Part shown: piece by piece, positions 13,640 through 25,199 of the stretch
How positions within the stretch are numbered: the first letter of the stretch is position 1
Layout: each line of letters starts with the position of its first letter
Origin: Vermamoeba vermiformis
Lineage: Eukaryota; Tubulinea; Echinamoebida
Length of the DNA: 64,000 nucleotides
Direction: 5' to 3'
Assembly: GCA_045837725.1 (NCBI GenBank)
Contig: JBEWZL010000132.1
Coordinates: forward strand, 124,001 to 188,000
The notes under the pieces: generated by a model
The model's database searches: none
What the model saw: only the letters and a program-made list of their open reading frames with translations
Told to the model about the DNA's origin: nothing
Program-made: the position numbers and the translations under genes

Positions 13640-13965
13640 GCGACCCGCAGACCTGGGTTCAGAGTAGATGCGCATAAGACACCGAAGTTAACCCCAGATC
13701 CTGGGAGCAGCGCCAAAGCCGGCAAATTACCTTCGAAAAAGAGCTGCATCACACGCTGGTCTCAAGGACAAGTTCGACAAAGATGACATCAAGCGATGCA
13801 AGTTGCATGCAAGTTGAAGTTGCTGACCGGTGAATCGAGTGGACAGACCGTCGAGATCACACGATTCAACGGCTCTTCGACCGACATACGGACTGCGAGT
13901 GGCGACAATCGGACCTGCTCGACGTCAAATCGAGTCAAAGTCCTGTCATATGTCACTTGACGTCA
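13640..13965 (+). pseudogene. Decayed copy of a C-terminal tail module
   Basis: This stretch matches, at protein level, the last 65 or so residues of the gene at 17747-18913. Shared words include DDIKRCKL, then GQ-V-EIT-FNG and a TSNR-(V/I)-VLSY ending. It looks broken, with about three interruptions, and has no start of its own. It sits just past the stop of the SIR2/macro-like gene, with a GTAAGT donor-like site near 13567 and an acceptor-like CAG near 13629 between them. It could be the ancestral tail of that gene or a leftover of a duplicate of the 17747 gene. Confidence 0.6.
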
Positions 13966-14702
13966 ACGACATTACAAGACATTAATGGAAAGACTGACGC
14001 CAATAACATAGTGTTCGTAACTAGTCCGACGAATCTTCATGGCAGGCGTGTCAATTGTATCCTAAACTCCCGGTATAATTATTCTATTTACTTCATACTG
14101 CGAGGGATTTTGCTAATCTTTTGTGTATTAGGAAATAGTCGTTCTGCAATCGATACACCGCCACGCAATATCAGCCCTCGCCACCCCTCCTCACGTGCAG
14201 TGACGTCAGCACCACCGCACCGGTCAAGTTGACAGCATGCGACACGCGCGTGCGACACGTCAGCCTGGCGTACCACAATCACGTGGCCTGGTCACTACCA
14301 CAACGGCAAGTTGGACAGCATTCTAATAGAATACAAAGCTGCGATGGTCAGACAGGTACACGTGACGAAATTTGCGATCCGTAGGTACGAATGTTTCTTT
14401 AAAAAGAAGTTCAATTGATTCGTGCATCAATCCGTAGTACAGATTTAGATTTAAATCACACAAACAATATCGGATAATTTCGTGACTAAAATTCTTGCCT
14501 TTTTTGTAATTGAGCCTTAAATTTCAGAAGTCACTCCATAAAACTCCGACACTAAACCTCTTTTTTAATAGTTGTGTTGCAGTCGATACCACAACGTTCA
14601 TTGTTCCGCACTTTCAGCCGACTGAAATTACAAAGTTGTGTAAGTGCAAGAATTTAGTGAAAAAGGACTGACCATCTAACATTTAATATTAATAGGCACA
14701 TA
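13966..14702. promoter_or_regulatory. Upstream region of receptor 1, with 5' UTR intron
   Basis: GC-richer sequence to about 14250, then AT-rich. The stretch from about 14595 to the ATG aligns with 19150-19269 upstream of receptor 2: both carry CATTGTT-CGCACT-TCAGCC, a GTAAGT donor, and AATAGGCA just before the ATG. This implies a short 5' UTR intron (14640-14695). Confidence 0.55.
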
Positions 14703-17367
14703 ATGAAATATAGATCGAATTGTATAATATTCCTGCTAATACTCTACACTGTGTCAGTGAGCAGTGTTTTTCGTGTTGCGTCACTGCAGCCGATCAGTAG
14801 CAATTACCAAGCACCTAAAGTCATTCGCGATGCGCAAATAATGTGGTCAGAAATGGTTAATATGAACGGAGGATTATTAGTGAACGGCACACGTCACTTG
14901 GTAGAGCTGATTTTAGTGGATGTGGGAGCAAACACTTTTCAACAAATGCTTAAATATGTCTTGGAAGCGAACAAAGCGATTTACAATGGCACCTATGGAC
15001 AAATACATGCAACTATAGCCCCATACACGTCGTCTCTCACTGAAAGCCATGCGATCGAGGCTGAAAAAAACAAAATGCTAAGCTGCACACCAAGTAAGTG
15101 AAAACGATTGTGCCTTGTTCATTTATGGATTATATTCTATAATATCTTGAAGGAACGATAATTTACCCTGTTAATTCTGCATCCAATTTTGATAAATTTC
15201 CGATTTTTTATCGAAACTCAAAACACAAGCATTAATCTATAGAAAATAGGTGGCTCGGCTAATACAATATTTGAATGCGATGAAAATCAATTCACACCAT
15301 GTACTACACAAACCGGACGTCGCTTCGAGTACATGTTTGGTACGCAACATGGCGTCTCTACAGTGTTTGATCCAGCACTCGCGTTGCTCAGAGTTAAAGG
15401 GGCCCGAACCCTAGCATTATTTCGAGAAGTCGGCTCGAATGATGTGTTTTACTCAGCTGCCAGAAAGGGCTTTATGCAGACAGCTCAAAATCTAAAATTG
15501 ACAGTGGTCGCGGATCTCACCGTGCCATTTGCGAGTGCGCTCGATGATGCAGCAATAGAGAATATGAAGGAACTCGTACACCAGATCCAACCTTCCAAAC
15601 CGGATGTAGTCGTAGGTGTGGGGCTAGAGTTTGCCTGTCACGCCTTTGTGCGTGCCGCCAAGCTGCTGAACTACACTGCGAACGAATTCCTGATGACAGT
15701 GTGTATCAGTAATATTCGTTCATTCAAAGCAGCACTTGGAGAGGACACTCGATTCGTAATGGGACCTGTGGACTGGGATAGGCGCTTGACTGGCAGAGTG
15801 TACACTGAAGACGGCTCATCAAGAATACACTACTTTCCCCATGTAAACGTAAGTCTAGCGTCAGATATCTCAATTCGAAACTAAAATTTTTTTCGTGTAG
15901 GGCACGCCACCTAGTGCTGAACAGTTTGCAACCAAATTTCAAGAAAGATTTGGATACACTCCGAGCTACCACGCAGCATCGACGTTCGGATGCGGTCTAG
16001 CTTTCCAAGCAGGAGTTGAAGCGGCGCAGTCATTTGAAACCGAGGCCTTGAAGTACGCCATTCGCGAAGTGAATGAAATCACCTTTATGGGACAACTACA
16101 GTTCAATACATTTGGACAGATTATCGACCAGGGTCTGAGCCCCGCACTTCAATTCAATCGATTCAACGAAGACCAGCTCGTTCTTCCCATCGCGTCCTCA
16201 GCAAGCGACGTGGTCTACCCGATTCCTGGATGGAACGAACGCACCGAACAAGTCTATTGGTACTCTACAGCGACTGAGCTCGCCATTGCCATCATCGCTG
16301 GCACGTTGTTCCTTGGCTGCATTGCACTCGTTGTCTTGTTCATAGTGTGGCGTAACAAACCTCAAATCGTCGCCTCATCGCCACTGTTCATCTCGCTGAT
16401 CATCACAGGAGGAGCGATGATGTACGCCAGTCTGTTCTTCTGGATGCTCGAGACCACTGATTTCATGTGCAACATTCGCTTGTGGCTTCTTGGTGTCGGC
16501 TTTGTTCTGATGTTCAGTGCGTTGTTGGTGAAGACATGGCGGGTATGGAAGATCTTTCGCGACAAGAGCTTGAAGATCATCAAACTTGACAACGCGTACT
16601 TGTTGAAGATCATGGCCGTTGCATTGGCCATTGAACTACTCGTGCTTGGACTGTGGAGTGGTCTGTACCCACCATATGCAGCCCCAGTGATCGTGGATAT
16701 CAACAGACCTGCCGTCAATTACAAATACTGCGCGAGCGCTGAAACACTTCCATTTGCGTTGGTGCTGATCGTGTACAAAGGATTGCTCATCATTGCAGCA
16801 GTGGTGCTTGGCTTCTCTTCACGCAAAGTACGAAGCGAGTACAACGAGTCAAAGTTCGTTCTCATTTCAGTGTACAACATCACCTTTGCATCACTGCTGC
16901 TTCTCGTGCTGTTTGCAATCAACATCACTGATCGGTACATCGATTTTGTGATCAGATCCGTTGCCATTCTGTGGGCAGTGACAGCCACACTGTGCTTGAT
17001 GCTCGTTCCAAAGATCTATTATGTTGTGACTGGCTCAAAAGACCCCACAAAACGACGTCCGAATGAACCCGCGCAAGAAGTCGTGCCTGCGAACAGTACT
17101 CCGGAGACTTCCGAAGACGTGCAAGAAGAACTCGAGCAATTGCTAGAACACAAGCGGTTATTAAAAGAACGATGGATCGAACTGAAAGCAAATGGCAACC
17201 AGTCAAAAACAAGCCGATCTTCCTCGCACAACACCTCTTCGGATCGTTTGCCTGAAACCACAAATGAATCACCTGAAGCTACAAGTGTGATAAGGGTGCA
17301 GGACAATGCGGCTGGTGACCACCACGAGCAGCTTGAGTGTGATCACGTGTACGTGCCACAAACGTAG
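14703..17367 (+). CDS. GABA-B-like family 3 G-protein-coupled receptor, copy 1
   Basis: Three exons (14703-15093, 15250-15848, 15901-17367) give 818 residues. A signal peptide (IIFLLILYTVSVSSV) leads into a large ectodomain of the periplasmic-binding-protein type (about residues 25-480) with possible N-glycosylation sites (NGT, NYT). Seven hydrophobic segments follow from about residue 520 (first AIAIIAGTLFLGCIALVVLF), the class C / GABA-B layout. The cytoplasmic tail holds a short helical Glu/Leu/Lys stretch (EELEQLLEHKRLLKERW) that could form a coiled coil, then Ser/Thr-rich sequence. Dictyostelium GrlA-type receptors share this plan. It is a tandem duplicate of the gene at 19270. Confidence 0.92.
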
Positions 17368-17746
17368 CTTCTGTTGTGATGTTTTTTGGGTGAAGGAGCC
17401 GAGGCATTCCCTCGAGTCATGAATGCATCAAGTATCCTTGATCTACTTGGCGTGTTAAAGCGACACATATACTGTGGCTTATTGTCACGACAAGAATCGG
17501 CAAGTCACAGAGCACTTCAAAAGATCCGTTCATTAGCCGAGTACTCAATAAATTGGCGTTGTATTCAATTCATGGCAGTTTCACAACTGACAAGTTTGAC
17601 GCCAATTCAATTGAATTATCTCGCGGGAGGTTGACATTGGTCTTTTTAACTCCGATTCCTTAAGGGCTAACATGACTTGTATTTTAGGTTCGTATTAACT
17701 ATATTGATTTATCTTGGATGAGAATTTGAAGAAAGAAGAAGTAAGC
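17368..17746. other. Intergenic
   Basis: 3' flank of receptor 1. An 82-codon open frame (17386-17634) lacks any recognisable feature and is not called. Confidence 0.5.
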
Positions 17747-18913
17747 ATGACGGATGTAAGCAGCAGATCACCATTTAAGAACGAAGAAAAGCTCCCCATA
17801 GAAAAAGTCGCAAAATTATTACAATTATTGTCCCCAAAAGCGCTCGAGAAACTTGCAACAAAAGTTTTTGGATGGGAACCCGAGGAGGCTTTGCCAGCAG
17901 TCAAAGAAGATCACAAGCGAGCCCTTGCGTCAGATATAATCAAATACATATCAAACAACGACATTGTTGAGACGCCAAAAAGAAAGGGTGTCAAGGATGC
18001 GTTATTTGGCACTGGCGAATATAAAATAGTACGTTATGGTCACTGGCACAATCACTTTACCACAAAAAATGGAGATACAATATTGGGGAAGATTAAAAAA
18101 CAGATTGCGCAATTTATTGAAGATCCGGATGTAGTTTTTTTTCATGTTGGCAAGTGCACTGCCAATAGTGCCGAAGAAGCTGTTTATAATCGCTGGAACA
18201 CCACGTATTCACGAGGATACAGCGGAATTACGGTTGTTTATGAAGACAGTGAAGTGAATTCAGCTCTTGCCGCTGCTCGCTGGAGCGTGAGAGAAGCGCG
18301 ACAAATTAAGTTTGAAAAAGAATTGCATCGCACATTTAATCAACATGAAAAGTGGATTCCGCAATCGACAGAAAAAACTGGCAGTGTCGCGGAGACTCCG
18401 AAGAAGACTTTGTGCTTGTACATCGCTTATCGCAGCACCCGCCTTGACGTGATCGATTGGAGTCCTGACAGTACTAGCAACAACAACAATAAGGAACAAA
18501 TCACTGCCTTCTCGAGACCACCGCCGAGCACTCCGACCAAGTTTGCCTCAGAACCGATTGTCGGGCACGCAGCACGTGTCTCGAGTGTCAGCAGCAACAG
18601 TCACGTGACGTCACCAGCGACAGTGAACAAAGAACTCAATTTTGACACGCCTGTGCAGCAGAAGATGTCAGCCACTTCTGCAGGACCACGTGACTTAGTT
18701 GGCTATGAAGGCACGATTGCAGATCTCAAAGAGCGATTTGACCGCGACGACATTAAGCGATGCAAATTGAAGATGCTGAGCGGAAAATTGGACGGCCAGA
18801 ACGTTGAGATAACTAAGTTTAATGGCACTGCAACCGAAGTAAAGATACTCAGCAGTGGAGATATGAAGTATTGCGCCACCTCGAATAGAATTCGCGTTCT
18901 CTCCTACGGTTGA
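17747..18913 (+). CDS. Unrecognised intronless gene with shared tail module
   Basis: A single open frame of 388 residues from the ATG at 17747; the frame is open a little further upstream but without ATG. Residues about 15-80 are helical (LLQLLSPKALEKLATKVFGW). Residues 95-230 form an alpha/beta block with GEYKIVRYGHWHNHF, VVFFHVGKC and YNRWNTTYSRGYSGI, faintly like a GIY-YIG nuclease (GK plus a downstream Arg-rich helix and Glu), too weak to claim. A Ser/Pro/Thr-rich linker follows. The last 65 residues (from DLVGYEGTIADLKERF) are the module repeated in broken form at 13640-13965. It has no intron although its neighbours do, and lies between the two tandem receptors. Confidence 0.75.
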   Translation: MTDVSSRSPFKNEEKLPIEKVAKLLQLLSPKALEKLATKVFGWEPEEALPAVKEDHKRALASDIIKYISNNDIVETPKRKGVKDALFGTGEYKIVRYGHWHNHFTTKNGDTILGKIKKQIAQFIEDPDVVFFHVGKCTANSAEEAVYNRWNTTYSRGYSGITVVYEDSEVNSALAAARWSVREARQIKFEKELHRTFNQHEKWIPQSTEKTGSVAETPKKTLCLYIAYRSTRLDVIDWSPDSTSNNNNKEQITAFSRPPPSTPTKFASEPIVGHAARVSSVSSNSHVTSPATVNKELNFDTPVQQKMSATSAGPRDLVGYEGTIADLKERFDRDDIKRCKLKMLSGKLDGQNVEITKFNGTATEVKILSSGDMKYCATSNRIRVLSYG

Positions 18914-19269
18914 GTTGAATGGCGCTCGAAATGTGTTTTCAACGAAATTTAACAAGCGATCCGGAGTAAGTACGAATGACTCTCTACATACTTTGTTAAA
19001 TCGCCCGTATATCAATCATACTGTCGTTTATGCTGATCGATCTCAGCATTTGTATAGCCGAGGAAATTTGCCTTTTTTGTATATTTGTTCAACACGAGAC
19101 TAACACAACGGGTTTTTTTGGACAGGTTATTAAAATCACTGTTTTACACTCAACAACACAACACGCATTGTTTCGCACTCTCAGCCAATGAAACTACGAA
19201 CGAGTAAGTCGATCGGATCTAAAGGCAATTTAGTTAAATTGAGCTAATTAGCTAACTAATAGGCATACG
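18914..19269. promoter_or_regulatory. Upstream region of receptor 2, with 5' UTR intron
   Basis: The last 120 bp align with the sequence before receptor 1, including a 5' UTR intron (GTAAGT at 19204, AG at 19261-19262) ending seven bases before the ATG. Confidence 0.6.
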
Positions 19270-21925
19270 ATGAAATACAATGCAGGGTATATTATAGTGT
19301 TGCTTATAATCAACACAGTCTCGGTGAGCGGTGTTTTTCGTGTCGTGTCACTGCAGCCGATCAGCTCAAATCTACAGCCTGCCAAAATTATTCGCGATGC
19401 ACAAATCTTATGGTCTGAAATGGTTAATCTAAGAGGAGGTCTTTTAGTGAACAACACACGTCACTTGGTGGAGCTGATTATTGTGGATGTGGGTGCAAAC
19501 ACTTCTCAAGAAATGCTTAAAAATGTCATCAATGCGAACAAAGCGATATCAAATGGTAGTTATGGACGAGTACACGCAATAATGGCTCCGTACACATCAT
19601 ATCTTACTGAAGAACACGCGCTCCAGGCTGAAAAATATAAAATGCTAAGCTGCACACCAAGTAAGTCAATAATAACAATTACAAACGCACGCAAGTCATT
19701 TATTCTTTGTTCCTTTCGATACCGATTTAAATTTGTTATTTTACATGCCGGATGTTCTACGCGATATTTCAAAAAAATTGAAAACTTAGCAAATTCGTTA
19801 TTATTTATTGCTAACATTCGTAAATTAGGTGGTTCAGCTAATACAGTATTTGAATGCGATGAAAATCTGCTCACGCCATGCACGGCATCAAACGGGCGTC
19901 GCTTCGAGTACCTCTTTGGCGCACAATGCGGTATAGCTACAGCATTTGCACCAGCACTCGCGCTTCTAAGAGTTAAAGGCGCTCGGACCGTGGCAGTATT
20001 CCGCGAAACAGGATCGAATGAGCTGTTTTACGCTTCTGCCAGAAGTGGTGTGATCCAAGCTGCGCAAAGTCTGAAATTGAAAGTAGTCTCGGATCTCACC
20101 GTTCCCTATGTAGATACCTTAGACACCAAAGCCATTGATAATATGAAGACTGTTATAGCTCAGATTAAACCGACCAAAGCGGATGTAGTGGTTGGTGCTG
20201 TTTATGAATCCGCGTGCCATGCTTTCGTGCGTGCTGCGAAGAGCTTGAACTACACTGCGGGCGAGTTCTTGTTCTCAGTGTGCATCAGCAATAGTGACTT
20301 GTTTAAAGAAGTGCTTGGCCTCGATGGTCGGTACGTGATGGGCCCTGTGTCCTGGGATCGACGCTTGACAGGCAGAGTGTACAACGAAGATGGCTCGTCG
20401 AACATACACTACTTCCCTCACGTTAATGTAAGCATTTGTTCGAATCGTGTGGCATTTTTTATTTTTCGATTATTACAAAATGAATAACTTTTTGACTGTT
20501 GCTGTTTAGGGCACGCCGCCGAGTGCGGAACAGTTTGCATTAAAATTCCAAGAAAGATTCGGGTACAGCCCGAGCTATCACGCAGCCTTGGCCTTTGGCT
20601 GTGGCCTAGTTTTCCAATCAGGAGTTGAAGCAGCCAAGTCGCTCGAAACCGAAGCCTTAAGACACGCAATTGGCGAAATGAACGAAATTACGTTTATGGG
20701 GCAACTGCAGTTCAACGCCTTTGGACAGGTTGTCGACACAGGTCTCGGTGCCACAGTACAATACGATCGATTTGACGAAGATCAACTCGTGCTTCCTATC
20801 GCATCCTCTGCCACAGATGTCATCTACCCGATGCCTGGATGGAATGAACGCACCGAACAAGTCACCTGGTACTCCAACACCACAGAACTGGCCATCGCAA
20901 TTATCGCAGGCACATTGTTTTTGGGATGCATTGCACTCGTCATCTTGTTTGCAGTGTGGCGTGACAAACCTCAAATCGTTGCATCATCGCCACTGTTCAT
21001 CTCGCTGATCATCACAGGAGGAGCGATGATGTATGCCAGTCTGTTCTTCTGGATGCTCGAGACCACTGATTTCATGTGCAACATTCGCTTGTGGCTTCTT
21101 GGTGTCGGCTTTGTTCTGATGTTCAGCGCGTTGTTGGTGAAGACATGGCGGGTATGGAAGATCTTTCATGACAAGAGCTTGAAAATCATCAAACTAGACA
21201 ACGCGTACTTGTTGAAGATCATGGCCGTTGCATTGGCAATTGAACTACTCGTGCTTGGACTGTGGAGTGGTCTGTACCCACCATATGCAGCCCCAGTGAT
21301 CGTGGATATCAACAGACCTGCCGTCAATTACAAATACTGCGCGAGTACTCGAACACTTCCGTTTGCAGTGGTGCTGATCGTGTACAAAGGATTGCTCATC
21401 ATTGCAGCAGTGGTGCTTGGCTTTTCATCACGCAAAGTACGCAGCGAGTACAACGAGTCAAAGTTCGTTCTCATTTCAGTGTACAACATCACCTTTGCCT
21501 CGCTGCTGCTGCTCGTGCTGTTTGCAATCAACATCACAGATCGGTACATCGACTTAGTGATCAGATCAGTTGCCATTCTGTGGGCAGTGACATCCACACT
21601 GTGTTTGATGCTCGTTCCAAAGATCTATTACGTTGTGACTGGCTCAAAAGACCCCACAAAACGACGTCCGAACGTACCCACACAAGAAGTCGTGCCTGCA
21701 AACAGGACTCCGGAGACTTCCGAAGACGTGCAAGAACAACTCGAGCAATTGCTAGAACACAAGCTGCTATTAAAAGAACGATGGATCGAACTGAAAGCAA
21801 ATGGCAACATGTCAACAATAACAAGCCGATCTTCCTCGCACAACACCTCTTCGGATAGTTCTCCTGATACCACAAATGTAACAAGTGTGCGTGAAGATGT
21901 AGCAGGCGAATATAAAGATGCTTGA
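19270..21925 (+). CDS. GABA-B-like family 3 G-protein-coupled receptor, copy 2
   Basis: Three exons (19270-19660, 19829-20427, 20510-21925) with exon 1 and 2 lengths identical to copy 1 (391 and 599 nt) give 801 residues. Same plan: signal peptide, periplasmic-binding-type ectodomain, seven transmembrane segments, tail with a Leu/Glu-rich helix and Ser-rich end. The ectodomain has diverged clearly from copy 1, but the transmembrane exon is nearly identical at DNA level (about 5 differences in 200 bases near 16381 versus 20990). Intron 1 (168 bp) happens to contain no stop, so a naive frame reads through it. The tail ends earlier than in copy 1. Confidence 0.92.
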
Positions 21926-21996
21926 ATTAATTATTGAGGGTGTGCTAGCGAAAACTGCCTGACTCTTTTTGGTCGCAACAAGGCAAAACAGCAATC

Positions 21997-23746
21997 ATGA
22001 GGTATAATTGCAATATTTGGATTAAAACTATCATTTGAGTCAAAATATATATTGTTATGTATTTTTTTAACTTGTTTTACTTCCATCCAGCGGCAGAAAG
22101 AGAAGAAAATCTCAAAGTTTACCAAAAAATGCCAAAAAGAGAAAAGTAAGTGCAATTACACTAACAAATATGCGATCGAAGATGTTTTTAATTTTCAGAA
22201 TTTGTTGTAATTAATTTTTAATTTCTTCAGGTCGCAGATCCGAGCCTGGACGAGGTTTGTAGATTAGTATCGAATTCAATAATATAACGATTTTATTCAA
22301 GATAACTCCATGGGAGACGCTACCGAAAGAGCTTTGGGAAACGATCTTTGCCTGTTTTTTAAAGGATCATCTGGCTAGCAAGGTTCCGTTCAAGTTCCTT
22401 CGAGAGGTATCAAAGACGTTGAAAAGACGATGCAACGAATATCTTCAAAAACTTGAGAAGAAAATTACAGACGACTTCCTTCCGGATGAGATAGCGATGG
22501 CTGGTGGAGGTTATTTGTCCTGCCTCAAATACGCCGTTGAGAACGGCTTGGAAATGAGCTCAGAGGCCGTGGAAGAAGCTATCTATCAAGGTCCCTATAT
22601 TCATATCATCAAATACGCCGTCGAAGAAATGAAGGTGCCGTGGACAATAGACGCACTGTGTGGGATCGTCAAGAGAAACAATATTGAGCTATTGAAATAC
22701 GCTAGCAAGACTGGTGGCAGAAAATTCATCAATTTCTTGGTGTGTGAAAAGGCTGCTAGAGCGGGAGGCATTCAGTGCTTGAAGTACATTAAACGGCTCC
22801 GGCTCGGGGCTGAATGGAGAGACATGAAAGTATTTGCAAAAGCAGCAGCGAGTGGCAGCTTGGAGTGTGTCAAGTACTTGCACCAAATCAAATGCCGCTG
22901 GGACGCTGAAACGTGTGCTGCAGCTGCGGGCAAAGGTCACTTGGAGATCTTGAAGTACTGTCACGAGAATGGCTGTCCGTGGGACGATGACACGGTCTAC
23001 AATGCCGCAAGCAATGGCCATTTGGACTGTATTAATTACGCAATTGAAAAGGGCGCACCAGTCACAACAGAAGCGCTGCAAGCTGCTTTTGCACACTTCG
23101 AGTGCATGAAGGTCTTGCATCAACACTTGGGTACGTAAGCCACTTTGTTGTTACAATTGATCTCATTCTGCCTGACAGGTGAATGGTCAGAAGATATTCG
23201 GTGGTTCTACGCAACAATTGGCGGTGACCGCGTGGAATGCTTCAGGTACGCACACGAGAACGGTGCTGCGTGGAACGAAGATACAACTGGCGATGCAGCA
23301 AGACATGGTGCGTTCGAGTGCCTCAAGTACGCACACGAGACTGGTGCTCCGTGGACAGAAGGGATATGCTCAAAAGCTGTTTGGGAAAACAACTTTGACT
23401 GTTTGAAGTACTGCCACGAGAACGGTGCTCCGTGGGACAAAGACACTGCATGGTCAGCGGCACAGCACAGCACCATTGACTGTTTGAAGTATTGTCACGA
23501 GAATGGCTGTCCATGGGATGCAGCGACACTCAGAGTGGCCGCACATGATGTGAAGTCTTTTCCGTGCTTGGAGTACGCCGCTGAAAACGGATGTAAGTCA
23601 TTGGACTGAATGATATTAATATACGACCCATGGTAATAACCTAAACAGGTCCTCGAAACGACGAAGTGTGCAAAATGTGCTATGACGCTAAGACACGCGA
23701 TTACTTGCACGAGAATGCAATTTGCACGTGTAAACTGAAAGGTTGA
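21997..23746 (+). CDS. F-box / ankyrin-like repeat protein, copy 1
   Basis: Exons 21997-22001, 22091-22145, 22231-22254, 22302-23130, 23179-23592 and 23649-23746 give 474 residues. The 5-nt first exon (ATGAG) is the least certain. A basic N-terminus (GRKRRKSQ, NAKKRK) leads to an F-box (PWETLPKELWETIFACFL). From residue about 75 come repeats of 27-33 residues with LECLKYAHENGAPW and AAA-x-GHLE patterns, the divergent ankyrin-like type abundant in amoebae and giant viruses. The tail is Cys-rich (VCKMCY, HENAICTC), perhaps metal-binding. Likely a substrate receptor of an SCF ligase. Exon lengths match its paralogue at 26498. Confidence 0.85.
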
Positions 23747-23873
23747 AACAATCTGATAAGAGTCGATATTAAACACTACAAGCAGCTAGCTTTACAACAA
23801 TACAAACATCAGTCGGAATATCTAGCTTTCCGAAACTATCAAGCAATTCCTAAGGCGCAGTGCAGGACCAAGC

Positions 23874-25198
23874 TCATTGGATCGAGCACAGGCGCCCTTG
23901 ATTGGTACTAGCAGCAATTGGAGGAGCAACAGGAGTCGGTGGCGTAAATCCTGGCACTCTGTCATAGCTCGATGTTAGCAGAATATTTACGCTGTCAGTC
24001 GGTCATCGCTACGTACCGCATAGCTTTGAGCAAGTCATCTTTCAAGGACTCCATCACCTCGTTCATATTCTTCGTTAACTTTGCCGAGCATTCAAAGTAC
24101 TTCATCTTTAGCGCTCGTGCCAGAACCTGTCAAAAAGTTAACGCGTTGAGCGGATGTGACAAGTGACGTGTCACGACACTCACCCTAGCTTCTTTGGCTG
24201 ACACTTGGCGATTGTGCTCGAGATCAGATTTAAGGCCCAACAAGTACATCACTGGCTGGTCCTCGGGTCCTTTAGCTTTAAACGCTTTGCACAAGTCCGG
24301 CACGAACTTGTTGATGAGCGAAATCAAGCTCTGTTTGTCATCGATGCTGAAACACAAAAACACTGCGCGTGCTCCTCTGTAGTACATGGGTGCTAGATGT
24401 CTATAGCGCTCTTGCTGCATTTGTATTGAGTCAAAGCTAATTTTTTGTAACCGGATCCAAATCTACTTACACCTGCTGTGTCCCACTAGTTAAATTATTA
24501 GGAAATGAATACAATTGCCAATACCGATCGTATAGTGCTTACAAACTCGAATTTGCTGGTGATTCCGTCAGGATCCACTAATTTCTTCGCGAGCTGGATC
24601 GTACGATCATCAGTTTTATTTCTTTATTCAGACTAGTACTTACAAAAGAGGGTGCAATCGTAATTTCTGGCCATTTGTCATAATATCCTCGCTAAATTAC
24701 ATCGATTAAGACTATCAATATCACTAGTACTAGTTACAATTCGGTACGCACCACATAAGTGTTTACAAATGACGTTTTTCCAACGCCTTCCACGCCTAGG
24801 AAAATCGTTTTGAAATTAAACGCACCATTGTTGATTGAATTGTTTTGCACCCTGGCACAGTAAATAAAATTTAACTTTACACCGAATCTGGTCTAAGTCA
24901 AACTTACAATTGAATTAAACTCTCTCTAGGAAGTGAATACGTCGTGTCTCTATTGGTTAGATAGATTTTATCCTCTAGTAAACGTCAGAAACTCTAATCA
25001 TCAAGATCCAAAATATTTTTTACCTTTAGAGATTTTTATTTCGGAACTAATTGCTGCGAACGGATCCCTTGTACTGAGTTCGTGATAGAATAATCTATTG
25101 ACGAATTTTAAATCGATTAAATCATTAATATCATCGAGGAAAGTGAGGATGTTGCTCCAAACTTCGGGAGGGAGCGTTCCAAATTCTGTTTTCTCCAT
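23874..25198 (-). CDS. F-box fused to a Ras-like small GTPase with CaaX tail
   Basis: Nine exons (25024-25198, 24908-24974, 24752-24851, 24644-24691, 24543-24593, 24471-24485, 24184-24414, 24017-24126, 23874-23967) sum to 891 nt, 296 residues, every phase consistent. Residues 1-50 are an F-box (LPPEVWSNILTFLDDI). The GTPase follows: P-loop GVEGVGKTS, switch 2 WDTAGQERY, G4 as LKSD in place of NKxD, G5 ECSAK. It ends in CSIQ, a CaaX box for prenylation. The YRHLAPMYYRGA stretch is Rab5-like, but the CaaX tail is Ras/Rho-like. One exon is only 15 nt and encodes the DTAG motif. The protein would tether an SCF substrate receptor to membranes; this is inference. Confidence 0.85.
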
Positions 25199-25199
25199 T

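Noticed and set aside
14250-14330. Faint likeness to the HWHNHF region of the 17747 gene
   Set aside because: Only a few words agree and not in a shared frame; not enough to call a remnant.
21262-21858. Long 198-codon plus-strand frame
   Set aside because: Overlaps the transmembrane exon of receptor 2 in another frame; the receptor frame carries the conserved segments.
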